A stretch of DNA of 37,043 nt from JAXHUM01 sp034189325 (lineage in GTDB: Bacteria > Desulfobacterota > DSM-4660 > Desulfatiglandales > Desulfatiglandaceae). The notes below the pieces were generated by a model. It did no database searches. It saw only the letters and a list, made by a program, of their open reading frames with translations, and was not told the origin of the DNA. The stretch covers positions 1-37,043 of the forward strand of contig JAXHUM010000025.1 of assembly GCA_034189325.1 (NCBI GenBank), written 5' to 3'. The translations under genes were made by a program, and so were the position numbers. This document shows positions 8,380 through 16,304 of the stretch, piece after piece. Numbering within the stretch: position 1 is the first letter of the stretch; each line of letters starts with the position of its first letter.

Positions 8380-9288
8380 TTATTCAAAAACCGAGTACAA
8401 ACATACGGTCAGGTCCTCAACAATTTCCTCGGCAAACTCGTAGTAGACATCGGTACCCATAGAAAAGTGCATGAGGATGTCGTTGAGCATTTTCGGAATA
8501 ATAGGATACAACTTGCGCAAATTTATGAATCGGCCCCTGTCTAAAATGGAGACATCACCCGCTTCCATGAGATTCTTCAAGTCTTTGTAGGCCACGCCAT
8601 CTCTCTTGATCTCATGACAATGGTGAAACCCCTTTCCTATTGCATACATCAAGATGTTCCCAAGTCCGAATACATCCAGGCCGTAAGGGTTTTCAATGGT
8701 CTCGTAATCATAATCAAAGTCTATCCAGACGTAGTTGCCCGTATTGCTTTCTATAATGATATGGTCATTCCTGATATCACCATGCTTGAATCCGTTGGCG
8801 TGAAGAAAGCGAATCGCTTCAAATGCCTTTATCAATTCTCTCAGAATGCGTGGGAGTTCCGCACTGAAATAGGTGTCATAATCCATTTCAAAAGACTGGA
8901 TATAATCAAAGAACCCCTGTCCTCGAACAATATCCAGTATACGGACATTATTTTCCTTTGAATCACGGTAGGATGTCCCATGCATAAAGTGGGGATGATT
9001 CTTCATACGGTTTAGGACGTCCGACTCCTTATCCGGATTTCTAAAACGTCTGATCTTGACACCGCCTATGGAAGACTCGAAGGCCTCAAAATGCGAAAGC
9101 TTGGCAATTTTCTTCTCCCCCGTGTCCAGATCCACGACCTTCTTTACCCAGAACTTCGGATCATCCATCCCGAATCGGCCTTCTCGTTCATGTCCCGTTA
9201 CCTTATAACGTTTTGAGTCAACAAGAATGATATCACCGTAATCAATGGAGAAAAATTCTGTTGTATCCTTTACGATTCGACCACTCAC
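8380..9288 (-). CDS. Protein kinase-fold protein (serine/threonine kinase-like)
   Basis: A 302-residue protein with a kinase-like core. HGDIRNDH at residues 169-176 is the catalytic-loop equivalent (Asp171 as base, Asn174 and following as metal/loop residues), and WIDFDYDYE (Asp190, Asp192) stands for the DFG metal site. The N-lobe is atypical: no clear glycine loop is seen, and IAKLSHFEAFES near residues 61-72 may carry the VAIK lysine. It most resembles lipopolysaccharide-kinase/RIO-type and other atypical bacterial kinases. The GTG start at 9288 has GGAGGG just upstream, located inside the end of the GAF gene, whose stop lies three bases away; the two are clearly co-translated. The protein substrate is unknown. 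Confidence 0.7.
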   Translation of the reverse strand: MSGRIVKDTTEFFSIDYGDIILVDSKRYKVTGHEREGRFGMDDPKFWVKKVVDLDTGEKKIAKLSHFEAFESSIGGVKIRRFRNPDKESDVLNRMKNHPHFMHGTSYRDSKENNVRILDIVRGQGFFDYIQSFEMDYDTYFSAELPRILRELIKAFEAIRFLHANGFKHGDIRNDHIIIESNTGNYVWIDFDYDYETIENPYGLDVFGLGNILMYAIGKGFHHCHEIKRDGVAYKDLKNLMEAGDVSILDRGRFINLRKLYPIIPKMLNDILMHFSMGTDVYYEFAEEIVEDLTVCLYSVFE

Positions 9289-9291
9289 AGA

Positions 9292-9858
9292 CTACAATCC
9301 CTCCAGCCTGCGAAGAGGGAGACTGCCCATGGCGGCCTTGACTCCCTCAAGAAAATTCTTGAGTCCATGATATTCTATGACCAGGCCGAGATGCTCACAG
9401 AGCACGGATAGCGAGTCGATATCGGACTCATGGACCTTCCAAGGCTTGTCATAATAAAGTCTTAATATGCCGATGGTTTCCTGTTTGTATTTGATGGGTA
9501 TGGATAGCATGGACACGATCCCGTGTTTTGCGGCAGCCTCGGGATACTGGACCCTGGGATCGTTCTGCATGTCGTCAATAAAAACCGGTTCCCCGGTGCT
9601 GAAGGCGCATTGGTTTTCTTTAACAAAAACCGGGCCTTTGGATAGATATTCCTCACTGATACCATAGCTGCTTATGGGAAAGAGCTGCTTTTCTCTATCG
9701 TCCAGAAGCATGACACTGCACCCTTTGGCCGAAAAGGATCGGGTTGTTCCTTCCGCAAGATGGTCCGTCAATAAATTGAGGTCTTCGTAGGTCGAAATTG
9801 CATGAGAAATCGCCTTGAATTCCCGAAGATAAAACCTTCTACGTGGCTCTTGATTCAT
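9292..9858 (-). CDS. GAF domain sensor protein
   Basis: A 188-residue protein that is almost entirely one GAF domain (about residues 20-165): SAKGCSVMLLDDREKQLFPI, the FSTGEPVFIDDMQNDPR strand-helix, then SMLSIPIKYKQETIGILRLY and a closing helix VLCEHLGLVIEY. There is no output domain on the same chain; the kinase-fold protein encoded three bases downstream is the natural partner, so the pair may be a split sensor kinase followed by Usp. Ligands of such GAF domains range from nucleotides and small aromatics to metal centres; nothing here identifies it. GGGAGA precedes the ATG. Confidence 0.85.
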   Translation of the reverse strand: MNQEPRRRFYLREFKAISHAISTYEDLNLLTDHLAEGTTRSFSAKGCSVMLLDDREKQLFPISSYGISEEYLSKGPVFVKENQCAFSTGEPVFIDDMQNDPRVQYPEAAAKHGIVSMLSIPIKYKQETIGILRLYYDKPWKVHESDIDSLSVLCEHLGLVIEYHGLKNFLEGVKAAMGSLPLRRLEGL

Positions 9859-9997
9859 CTCTTGCTCTCCCTATTTCTGAGATATTGGCTTTCAGAGTGA
9901 TTATATCCATGGTCCTTTCATTACAATTTAGCAAACAAGGAGAATAAAGGTCAAAGACTTTGTAAGTCACCCTGGCAAGGGGGTCGGCTCCCGTCGT

Positions 9998-10105
9998 TCA
10001 TAGGACTTTCTGTCTCAAACGGCCATCAAGGGACCTGGCCGGCAGGAGAATCTTTCGGGCGATTGCAGTCCCGACAATTTTACGACCTTTGGAAACAGTT
10101 TTCAT
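9998..10105 (-). CDS. Possible 35-aa basic peptide gene
   Basis: A short frame with a good AGGAGA five bases before its ATG encodes 35 residues, rich in Lys/Arg (MKTVSKGRKIVGTAIARK at the start). It lies in the otherwise empty gap between the divergently arranged GAF and methyltransferase genes. I recognise no family. Only the ribosome binding site and the basic composition support it; chance is a real alternative. Confidence 0.28.
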   Translation of the reverse strand: MKTVSKGRKIVGTAIARKILLPARSLDGRLRQKVL

Positions 10106-10316
10106 GAGAATCTCCTGCATAAGGTTTAACATCGCCTGGGAGTCTCAGAGTCCACACTGAGGGTCTTCATGGCCTTCCCCGGGTCCATACGTTGGGAAGA
10201 TACCTGATACAATGACTTCACAAAAGAGCCAAAATCATATATGAAGGCGAGTGTTGTTACCTGTTTTGGCACTACCCCCCCAAATATCAGGGCGCTGTGA
10301 GGGTCACATTTTGAAT
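10106..10316. other. Intergenic stretch upstream of methyltransferase gene
   Basis: Together with 9859-9997 this forms about 460 bases without a well-supported gene. A 120-codon antisense frame overlaps the methyltransferase gene and lacks family features. A GAGGG at 10299-10303 serves the downstream gene. Confidence 0.4.
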
Positions 10317-10928
10317 ATGGATGAATTACTGATAAAAAGTCTTGAAGCTGTGGCGGAGTTTTATGATGAAAGGAAGGTAGGCGATATCGGTCCCTTGGGA
10401 TTTCGTCGATCCACCGACCTAAAGACGCTGCTGGCCTGTGCCTACCGCCTCTTAGAAGACAAGATCCTTGTCCCTCATTCAACGACATTTCTCGATCTTG
10501 GTTGCGCAGATGGAAGAGTCAATGTCTTCCTGAGTTATCTCTCCCGAGTCTCAGTGGGAATAGAGTTGGATGAATGGACCCTGGATGAATACGACACGCT
10601 GAGGTCTGAATTGGAGGAGGCCCTCGAAAGCAAGGGACTTTTGGTGCCGCAGGGAAATATCTTCCTTTTTCATGGGGACGCCACGGATGAAGATGTCCAC
10701 AGAAAAATCGCCGAAAAGGGCAAAGTCAGATTGGATGAAATCGACATCTTCTACACCTACCTGGTGATGCATGACGAGTTTGCTCGACTCATCGCGGAAA
10801 AGGGCAAAAAAGGTGCCCTCTTTCTGGTCTATGGTCTACAGAGTGTCCTGCCGAAGTACAAGGGGCTCTCTCTATTAGATGATATCAGTCCCCTTGAAGG
10901 GATACTGGGGGTCTATCGCAAAGAATAA
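10317..10928 (+). CDS. SAM-dependent methyltransferase-like protein
   Basis: A 203-residue protein with a glycine-rich SAM-binding motif I, FLDLGCADGRVNVFL (about residues 58-72), followed by an acidic end of strand 2 (VGIELDEWTLDEYD) and motif-IV-like IDIFYTYLVMHDE. The core is a class I Rossmann methyltransferase, on the small side, with no recognisable substrate domain. ATG 10317 is chosen; GAGGG at 10299-10303 is 13 bases away, while an in-frame TTG at 10311 would give a better seven-base spacing and two more residues. It stands alone between two gaps, so its substrate cannot be inferred from neighbours. Confidence 0.7.
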   Translation: MDELLIKSLEAVAEFYDERKVGDIGPLGFRRSTDLKTLLACAYRLLEDKILVPHSTTFLDLGCADGRVNVFLSYLSRVSVGIELDEWTLDEYDTLRSELEEALESKGLLVPQGNIFLFHGDATDEDVHRKIAEKGKVRLDEIDIFYTYLVMHDEFARLIAEKGKKGALFLVYGLQSVLPKYKGLSLLDDISPLEGILGVYRKE

Positions 10929-11026
10929 CTCGTCGTAGCGTCCGACAAAGGGTATTGAGGATCCCGACTTCTTTATGATTCCGTGTCACCCCTGCTTATT
11001 CATGGTTCAGTAAAAAGTCAGAATTT

Positions 11027-11152
11027 CGACGGTTTCGTAAAATGTTCAAGATCAAGGCTTGCAAATCCCAAGGAATGAGGCGTAGATATCCTACGCCGCA
11101 GCGACGAAGGATGCAGCGTAACGCAGATATTGGACTTTTTAAAGACCGTCGT
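11027..11152. repeat. Palindromic intergenic repeat element
   Basis: The ends form an imperfect inverted repeat: CGACGGTTTCGTAAAA at 11027-11042 pairs with the complement of the stretch 11131-11152 that reads GACTTTTTAAAGACCGTCG. Inside is a perfect 7-bp hairpin GGCGTAG / CTACGCC (11079-11097). The style resembles dispersed intergenic repeats that I recall from Desulfobacterota genomes. No second full copy was found in this window, so its repetitive nature elsewhere is inference. It occupies much of the 10929-11258 gap, in which no gene was seen. Confidence 0.5.
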
Positions 11153-11258
11153 TGATTGACTCAAAAGAAGTCTTGTTATTTCATGGGAGTCTTCTGTATG
11201 TGAGAATAGTTTTTTGACAAGCCAACCATAAAAAGATCAAAGGAGGATGATAAGTCAT

Positions 11259-11651
11259 ATGGATCAGGAAACAAAAAGGAGAACACAGGAAACCGCCAAG
11301 AAACTCTTTGGAAAAGGCATAAAGATGGATCCCCCTTATCTGACGTGGAAGGCTTTTGACAGGGATCTGGCCAATGATTTATCCGGTTTTATTACTGGGA
11401 ATCTATACTCCAGAGATGTGCTCACGCCCGCTGAAAGGCAGATGGCTGCCTGCGCCATGCTGGCGGCACTTCGGTCGGGTGATGAATTGAAACTTCATGT
11501 GAACGCCGCCCTGAATGTAGGGTGCGACCCGAAAAAGCTGACGGAGGTCTTCTTTCAAGTCGCCACCTACGCCGGTATGCCGGCCGTGAATCAGGCCCTC
11601 GCCATCTATCGAGATGTCCTCAAAGAAAGAGGGGAATGGCCCATAGAATAG
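11259..11651 (+). CDS. Carboxymuconolactone decarboxylase-family (CMD/AhpD-like) protein
   Basis: A 130-residue all-helical protein. The family core is seen as LTPAERQMAACAMLAALRSGDELKLH followed by VNAALNVGCDPKKLTEVFFQVATYAGMPAVNQAL. AhpD-type peroxidase activity needs a CxxC; only one Cys occurs in the ACAM stretch, so a simple disulfide reductase role is not supported. Members occur in many catabolic clusters as decarboxylases or with unknown roles. The ATG at 11259 was chosen because AGGAGG at 11241-11246 directly abuts the earlier in-frame ATG (11247), which cannot be used. It converges on the first DUF6125-like gene and shares a terminator-like hairpin with it. Confidence 0.83.
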   Translation: MDQETKRRTQETAKKLFGKGIKMDPPYLTWKAFDRDLANDLSGFITGNLYSRDVLTPAERQMAACAMLAALRSGDELKLHVNAALNVGCDPKKLTEVFFQVATYAGMPAVNQALAIYRDVLKERGEWPIE

Positions 11652-11741
11652 AAGGTTGTTCCTCACGCCGAAAATACTCGGCTATGGGGTGCTCTCCCGG
11701 TATGGGAAGAGAGTTCTGTCGTTTGTAGTGCCGTTTTCTAA

Positions 11742-11785
11742 AGGGGCTGTCTGCCGATGAATGCGATTATCGTCGTTCAGCCCCT
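11742..11785. terminator. Terminator-like hairpin between convergent genes
   Basis: Perfect 8-bp arms AGGGGCTG (11742-11749) and CAGCCCCT (11778-11785) flank a 28-base loop that can pair partly. It overlaps the stop codon of the minus-strand DUF6125-like gene and follows the plus-strand CMD gene, so it could end both transcripts. No run of T is adjacent. Confidence 0.5.
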
Positions 11786-12311
11786 ATTCTACTAATTCCC
11801 ATTCCCACTCACACCACACATCATCCGGGTGTTCGTCAGGAGGACACACAATACAGCTGGCCTCAAATTGGGGATTGATCACGTCCGAGGCGATCTTGCA
11901 TACATCTATACCAGCCTGCTTACAGGCCAGTTCACCGACTCCGTCTCTCAATCGTCTCACCTGTTGATAACAGTTGGTGACTTTGAGTCTCAATTTGTTC
12001 TCAGCAGGCCTCCACATATCGTAGTCACAGTTTACCCAGATCGTAGAGAGGATCATCGCATCCTCAAGGGCCTGAATATCGTCTTTCAGATCAAACATCT
12101 TTCTCAGGCGGTACATTTGGACTCTCGAATTCGCCCCAAAGCAGTGGCTATCACCCTTTACCGCCGCTTCTTGACCATACTCGTTGTTCATGTACATCAT
12201 CCAGTTGTTCTGCAGGTTCCAGAAGTTCTTCTGAACGAGGTCGATATAATCGAGCAGTTCCTCTTTCGAAAAAGTTGATAGTCTTTCTGTCTGAGCCTTG
12301 TTCAACGCCAT
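11784..12311 (-). CDS. DUF6125-like protein #1 (ATC-hydrolase-like)
   Basis: A 175-residue soluble protein. It has an N-terminal helical half (SKEELLDYIDLVQKNFWNLQ) and a C-terminal half with a conserved cysteine/tryptophan signature, ending CIVCPPDEHPDDVWCEWEWE. Two paralogues sit in the same cluster at 23115 and 26552, all sharing the plan 'helix - W-Q/N-A-V-E or N-N-W - TNC - C(K)xxG - CPPDxHPxDxWCxWEW'. I place it from memory in the DUF6125 / L-2-amino-thiazoline-4-carboxylic-acid-hydrolase-like group, whose role beside glycyl radical enzymes or dehydratases is not established as far as I know. The Cys pattern (TNC, ELACK, CIVC, WC) suggests a metal or cluster site. It is the last gene of the minus-strand cluster, after the activase and the GRE relic. 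Confidence 0.7.
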   Translation of the reverse strand: MALNKAQTERLSTFSKEELLDYIDLVQKNFWNLQNNWMMYMNNEYGQEAAVKGDSHCFGANSRVQMYRLRKMFDLKDDIQALEDAMILSTIWVNCDYDMWRPAENKLRLKVTNCYQQVRRLRDGVGELACKQAGIDVCKIASDVINPQFEASCIVCPPDEHPDDVWCEWEWELVE

Positions 12312-12617
12312 TCGCTTCTCCTTTCATTCTTGTGATGACTGGAAGTTATACCTGTTCTACTGCCTATGTTCACTCAGCCCACAAAACAATACGATAGTAA
12401 AAGCAGCTAGATTGTTAAGGTGTCGCGTTGGTCAAAAAAGCACAAACCGATGAAGTGGAGGGGATCAGTCTCATTTCAAAAAAAGCTTTCATTCAATATC
12501 AGGAGGTTCTCGTTTCAAAAGGTCAAGCTGCTGTTTTTTTTGAAAGAAAATGTTCTCTGAAAGAAATGGTCGAGGGAGCTTTTCACACAAAAGCCCCCTC
12601 CTGTCTCGGCGATCGCT
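12312..12617. other. Non-coding gap downstream of the GRE relic
   Basis: About 300 bases between the GRE relic and DUF6125-like #1. An 80-codon + strand frame (12428-12670) starts with TTG, lacks a ribosome binding site and runs into the relic, so it is not accepted. Nothing else is supported. Confidence 0.4.
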
Positions 12618-12745
12618 TCAAAGAGATGTGGGACCGGATTGCCCGAAGCTCTGCGCTGTTCTACAAATAATATCGTTCCTGACTCCCGGCAAAAGATCGA
12701 TGAAGTAGGCGCTGACGACGAGATCGGGATGTTCCGCTGCAGCAG
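12618..12745 (-). pseudogene. Relic: C-terminus of a second glycyl radical enzyme, radical loop deleted
   Basis: The minus-strand frame reads EHPDLVV then SAYFIDLLPGVRNDIICRTAQSF, against EHPDLIV-type sequence plus SAYFIDLPPGVQKDIISRTAQSF at the end of the intact enzyme: 19 of 23 residues agree after the gap. DNA homology runs from about 12645 to 12743 and matches 13672-13790. Compared with the intact gene, 15 bases (13742-13756) are missing at the junction 12713/12714. These encode exactly R-V-A-G-Y, the glycyl-radical pentapeptide. No start codon or N-terminal part exists. The divergence shows this is an old paralogue, left over from tandem duplication or partial replacement, not a recent copy. 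Confidence 0.85.
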
Positions 12746-12747
12746 GA

Positions 12748-13656
12748 TCAACTGCCGATCGACGTTTCCAAACCACAGGACTTGACTACCTCGCCCAATT
12801 CCTCGACATATTCATCTGCAAAACCCTCCAGACCCTCAAGGGGATAGTCCCGGCCCAATCTGGCATACTTCTGGGCGCCCCACTGATGATAAGGTAGCAG
12901 AGAGATCTTTTTGACCTCCATCTTTGAACCGAACTCGGAGATCTCTTTTATAGTGTCCACTGAATCGTTAAAGCCTGGAATCACAGGGATTCGGAGCCAG
13001 GTCGTCACCATCTGGACGGTCTTTTCCACATTTTCCAGAATCAGTTCATTCCCCACGCCGGTCTGGGCCTTATGAATGGCGGAATCCAACTGTTTGATAT
13101 CAAAAAGCACCAAATCCGTATGCTCAAGGACCTGTACCATATTGTCCCACGGGGCATATCCCGTGGTATCCAGAGTCGTGTGAATTCCTTTTTCTTGACA
13201 CTTCCTGCTCACGTCCCTCACAAATTTCCATTGATTCAGGGGCTCTCCACCTGAGAATGTAACACCCCCCTTGGAATTCGCGTAAAAGAGTTTGTCCTTT
13301 TCAATCTCCACAACAGCCTCGTCCACGTCAATATACCTGCCCACCCGTTCAATGGATCCTGAAGGGCAGACCTCGGCACACTCCAGGCATTGATCACATT
13401 TGTCCCATTGAATCCTTCTCCCTCCGTCCTCAAAGGAAATAGCCCCTTGAGGACAGGTTAAGACACATTTCTTACAGCCGATACACTTGGCATCGAAGGT
13501 CATAATCTCAGGGGTCGAACTCATGGATTCCGGATTGGAGCACCATCTACAGTGCAATGGACAGCCTTTCATAAACATTGTTGTTCTGATTCCAGGCCCG
13601 TCGTGAATTGAAAATCTCTGAATATTGAATATCAAACCCTTTTCTGAATCGCTCAT
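12748..13656 (-). CDS. Glycyl radical enzyme-activating radical SAM protein
   Basis: A 302-residue activase. C32-x3-C36-x2-C39 (GCPLHCRWCSNPES) binds the SAM [4Fe-4S] cluster; FSIHDGPGIRTTMFMKGCP is the GRE-activase hallmark. An inserted bacterial ferredoxin domain carries two more cluster motifs, C58-x2-C61-x2-C64-x3-C68 and C87-x2-C90-x2-C93-x3-C97, as in activases of the glycerol dehydratase, hydroxyphenylacetate decarboxylase and benzylsuccinate synthase groups. GGVTFSGGEP follows. The product abstracts the Gly hydrogen of the GRE encoded ten bases upstream. The start at 13656 uses the second of two near ATGs because AAGGAG lies six bases before it; an upstream extension would overlap the GRE gene. 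Confidence 0.95.
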   Translation of the reverse strand: MSDSEKGLIFNIQRFSIHDGPGIRTTMFMKGCPLHCRWCSNPESMSSTPEIMTFDAKCIGCKKCVLTCPQGAISFEDGGRRIQWDKCDQCLECAEVCPSGSIERVGRYIDVDEAVVEIEKDKLFYANSKGGVTFSGGEPLNQWKFVRDVSRKCQEKGIHTTLDTTGYAPWDNMVQVLEHTDLVLFDIKQLDSAIHKAQTGVGNELILENVEKTVQMVTTWLRIPVIPGFNDSVDTIKEISEFGSKMEVKKISLLPYHQWGAQKYARLGRDYPLEGLEGFADEYVEELGEVVKSCGLETSIGS

Positions 13657-13666
13657 CTCCATCTCC

Positions 13667-16126
13667 TTATGAGAAGCTCTGCGCTGTTCTAGAAATAATA
13701 TCTTTCTGGACTCCCGGTGGAAGATCAATGAAGTAGGCGCTGTATCCAGCCACCCTGACGATAAGATCGGGATGATCCTCAGGCTTTTCCTGAGCAGCCA
13801 ATAGAGTATCTTTATCCACTACGTTGAACTGGATCTCCCAGTTGCCCATTTCACTCCACGTCTTGAGATAGGAGGCAAAGATTTTTTTGTTTTCATCCTC
13901 CAGAAACTGGGGCATGAATTTCTGATTGCATGTCTGGGTGTTGGGTGTGTCCACCCTGCCCATAGAGTTGATCACCGCAGTAGGTCCCCTTTTGTCTCTG
14001 CCGGCACCAGGGGAAAGAGTGCCGTCAGCGTAAGTATCGATCCTCCCCTCCCTTTTTCCGTCCGGGAGGGCCCAGGTGGCCCGTCCGGCCCCATAATAAC
14101 CTGAGGCAGGACTCCCATCAAGGGTCCATGGGGCGCCGAACAGATTCGTGAACTTCTGTACCTCTGCGTATGTCTTGTGCATCACATCATGCATGATCGT
14201 ATCAACATATTCGTCGTCATTCCCGAACTTCGGCCCCTCATTAAGCAACCGCTGCCTCAATTCTTCGTGTCCTTCAAAATTGGCCTTCAATGCAGTAAGG
14301 AGTTCTGCCATGGAGACAGCCTTGTCGTCGAACACCAGCTTTGACATGGCCGCCAGGGAGTCTGCCACATTCACCGACCCCGAAAAGACAATCTGGTGGT
14401 AGGGATACTCTGTCCAGGCCGTGCAGTCCATTCCCCTTTCAATGCACCCGTCCAAAAGGGACGAACAAAAGGGGATCTGGCCGTACCGCCTATAAATGTC
14501 CAGGGCAATATTGTTGATCCTGGACACCTTGTCCATGGCGAAATTCACCTGCTTCAGGTAGGCCTCCATCACCTCATCGATCGAACTGAAACCGAGCGGG
14601 TCAGGCGTTTTATAACCTATCTGCTTTGTGCCGTTACCCATCGATTTACCCTCATTCAGTGCCAGTTCCAAACACTTGCCGAGGGCTAAAAAACAACCCT
14701 GCGGAACCCGCACCTGGGTATTCTTCTTGGGAAGAGAATAGGAGATACAGGCGGCAGGGGCATAGTCCCTTGCCAGTTCCAGGGGCACGCCCTTGTTCTG
14801 GATTCGGGAAATCACATGGGTATCGTTGTAGATGTCGGGATAACCCAGACCACTTCGAATACAGTCTATAGACTTGTCTAAGACAGCCTCGTCCAGCTTC
14901 GGATGATATCGTAGCGCTATGGCAGCCTGACACGTCCGTGTCTTCATAGCCGCGTCAAGCATGATCAACGAGAACTCATTGCTCGCGTCCCTCCCTTGTG
15001 CGTCGACGCCGCCGATCGTGAACTTCTGATACTGCGTCACACCCGAACCCACCACGTGGTACGAGGGAAGCGCGATCTGTCCCGTATCCTCGACCTTCAT
15101 CTGGAGAACGCCGACAAGTTCCTGCGCTTCTTCCCTTGTCAGACGCCCCTCTTCCTTATCTTTTTTGTAAAAGGGGTACATGAGCTGATCAAACCGGCAG
15201 GGTGATCCATGCCTGATCGCTTCTATGTTATAACCGATCAGATAGGTAAACCACCACGCTTGAAGCGCTTGCCACAGGTTCTCCGCAGGATATTGAGGCA
15301 CCTGTTCACAGTTCTTGGCAATCTCCAACAGTTCCTCTTTCCTCTCGAGATCTTTCTCCTCTTCACTCATCTCCCTGGCAAGAAACGCAAATCTATGGGC
15401 AAAACGGATCACTCCATCGCAGACTATAATCACTGCCTTTAAAAAATCGATCTTATCTATCCAACCTTCAATCTTCTCCCCGCGAGAGGGCACCTCCGAC
15501 TGGATCTCCTCCAACCTGCTCCGCGCCTCTTCGAGGATACCATCAAAACCGATATGAAGGACCTTTTCATAATCAAGGGCAGGCCAGGCCCTGTCCATTT
15601 GAAATTCATCAGCGCTCACAACGCCTTCATTGTCCCGGTATTTGATCCAGGGCTTTAAGTCCTCCGGGAGCAAAGACCTCACCCTCCCATCAATACACCT
15701 CTCCCTCCAGTAATCTGCAATCTCCTTGAACTCCTGATGCCCATCCTCATCAAGGAGATCATTCCAGGGACCGATCAACTCCCTCTCCAGCCATTCAACA
15801 GACAACTCCGGCGTTATGGGAAGAAGAGAAGGATCAGAGGCATAATTCCCTACAATCAGCTCATAGTCGGAAATATATATAGTCATGTTTTCAAGAATAT
15901 GGGCCAGAGATTTCGCCCTCCTGATCACCTCAGGCTCACCTTCCGTCTCCTTGTAGGATGCTGTTATCAGCCTCCCTCTTTCGAGACACATCCGTACTTC
16001 CGTCCCCTTCGGACCCCATCTCAACTCATGCCGCTTCCCAGGTTCCTTCCACGTCTGGAAGTCCTTCCTCACCATGTTTTCCTTCAACTTCTGAGGCCTG
16101 TCATATTTCGATGCAACAATAGTCAT
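13667..16126 (-). CDS. Glycyl radical enzyme (PFL-like), substrate unknown
   Basis: An 819-residue PFL-fold enzyme. The glycyl radical site is Gly794 in RVAGYSAYF near the C-terminus. The thiyl cysteine is most likely Cys460 in APAACISYSLPKK. N-terminal landmarks such as SYKETEGEPEVIRRAK and YELIVGNY are typical of the eliminase/decarboxylase/X-succinate-synthase superfamily, and the length fits. Unlike glycerol, diol, choline or hydroxyproline eliminases and arylacetate decarboxylases, Cys460 is followed by Ile-Ser instead of x-Glu, so the general-base Glu of those classes is missing. A MoxR ATPase in the same cluster recalls BssE of benzylsuccinate synthase loci, but no small BssB/BssC-like subunits were found. 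AAGGAGG precedes the ATG. The activase follows directly. Function is open: it may be a C-C bond-forming or unusual lyase. Confidence 0.93.
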   Translation of the reverse strand: MTIVASKYDRPQKLKENMVRKDFQTWKEPGKRHELRWGPKGTEVRMCLERGRLITASYKETEGEPEVIRRAKSLAHILENMTIYISDYELIVGNYASDPSLLPITPELSVEWLERELIGPWNDLLDEDGHQEFKEIADYWRERCIDGRVRSLLPEDLKPWIKYRDNEGVVSADEFQMDRAWPALDYEKVLHIGFDGILEEARSRLEEIQSEVPSRGEKIEGWIDKIDFLKAVIIVCDGVIRFAHRFAFLAREMSEEEKDLERKEELLEIAKNCEQVPQYPAENLWQALQAWWFTYLIGYNIEAIRHGSPCRFDQLMYPFYKKDKEEGRLTREEAQELVGVLQMKVEDTGQIALPSYHVVGSGVTQYQKFTIGGVDAQGRDASNEFSLIMLDAAMKTRTCQAAIALRYHPKLDEAVLDKSIDCIRSGLGYPDIYNDTHVISRIQNKGVPLELARDYAPAACISYSLPKKNTQVRVPQGCFLALGKCLELALNEGKSMGNGTKQIGYKTPDPLGFSSIDEVMEAYLKQVNFAMDKVSRINNIALDIYRRYGQIPFCSSLLDGCIERGMDCTAWTEYPYHQIVFSGSVNVADSLAAMSKLVFDDKAVSMAELLTALKANFEGHEELRQRLLNEGPKFGNDDEYVDTIMHDVMHKTYAEVQKFTNLFGAPWTLDGSPASGYYGAGRATWALPDGKREGRIDTYADGTLSPGAGRDKRGPTAVINSMGRVDTPNTQTCNQKFMPQFLEDENKKIFASYLKTWSEMGNWEIQFNVVDKDTLLAAQEKPEDHPDLIVRVAGYSAYFIDLPPGVQKDIISRTAQSFS

Positions 16127-16304
16127 GATTTTACCTCCTTCAGAGCAGTTGTATGAGCCTCTCTATGATCTAATTCACCTCTGTTTAAAACACCTGCTTT
16201 GTCAGACAAATTGGCCCAGGCCCTTGTTGATGGATCCGGACTGATAGGTAACATTATTGCTGACGATGGAAGGCATACGCACTCAAAGACCATTACAAAC
16301 CATG

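Noticed and set aside
12428..12670. 80-codon + strand frame between DUF6125-like #1 and the activase
   Set aside because: Starts with TTG without a ribosome binding site and runs antisense through the GRE relic; no domain.
12515..12751. 78-codon minus frame covering the GRE relic
   Set aside because: It is the wrong frame of the relic; its similarity to the region upstream of the activase start merely reflects the duplicated DNA.
16127..16304. Small BssB/BssC-like subunit gene before the GRE
   Set aside because: The 61-codon frame there lacks the CxxC pairs of such subunits and has no ribosome binding site.
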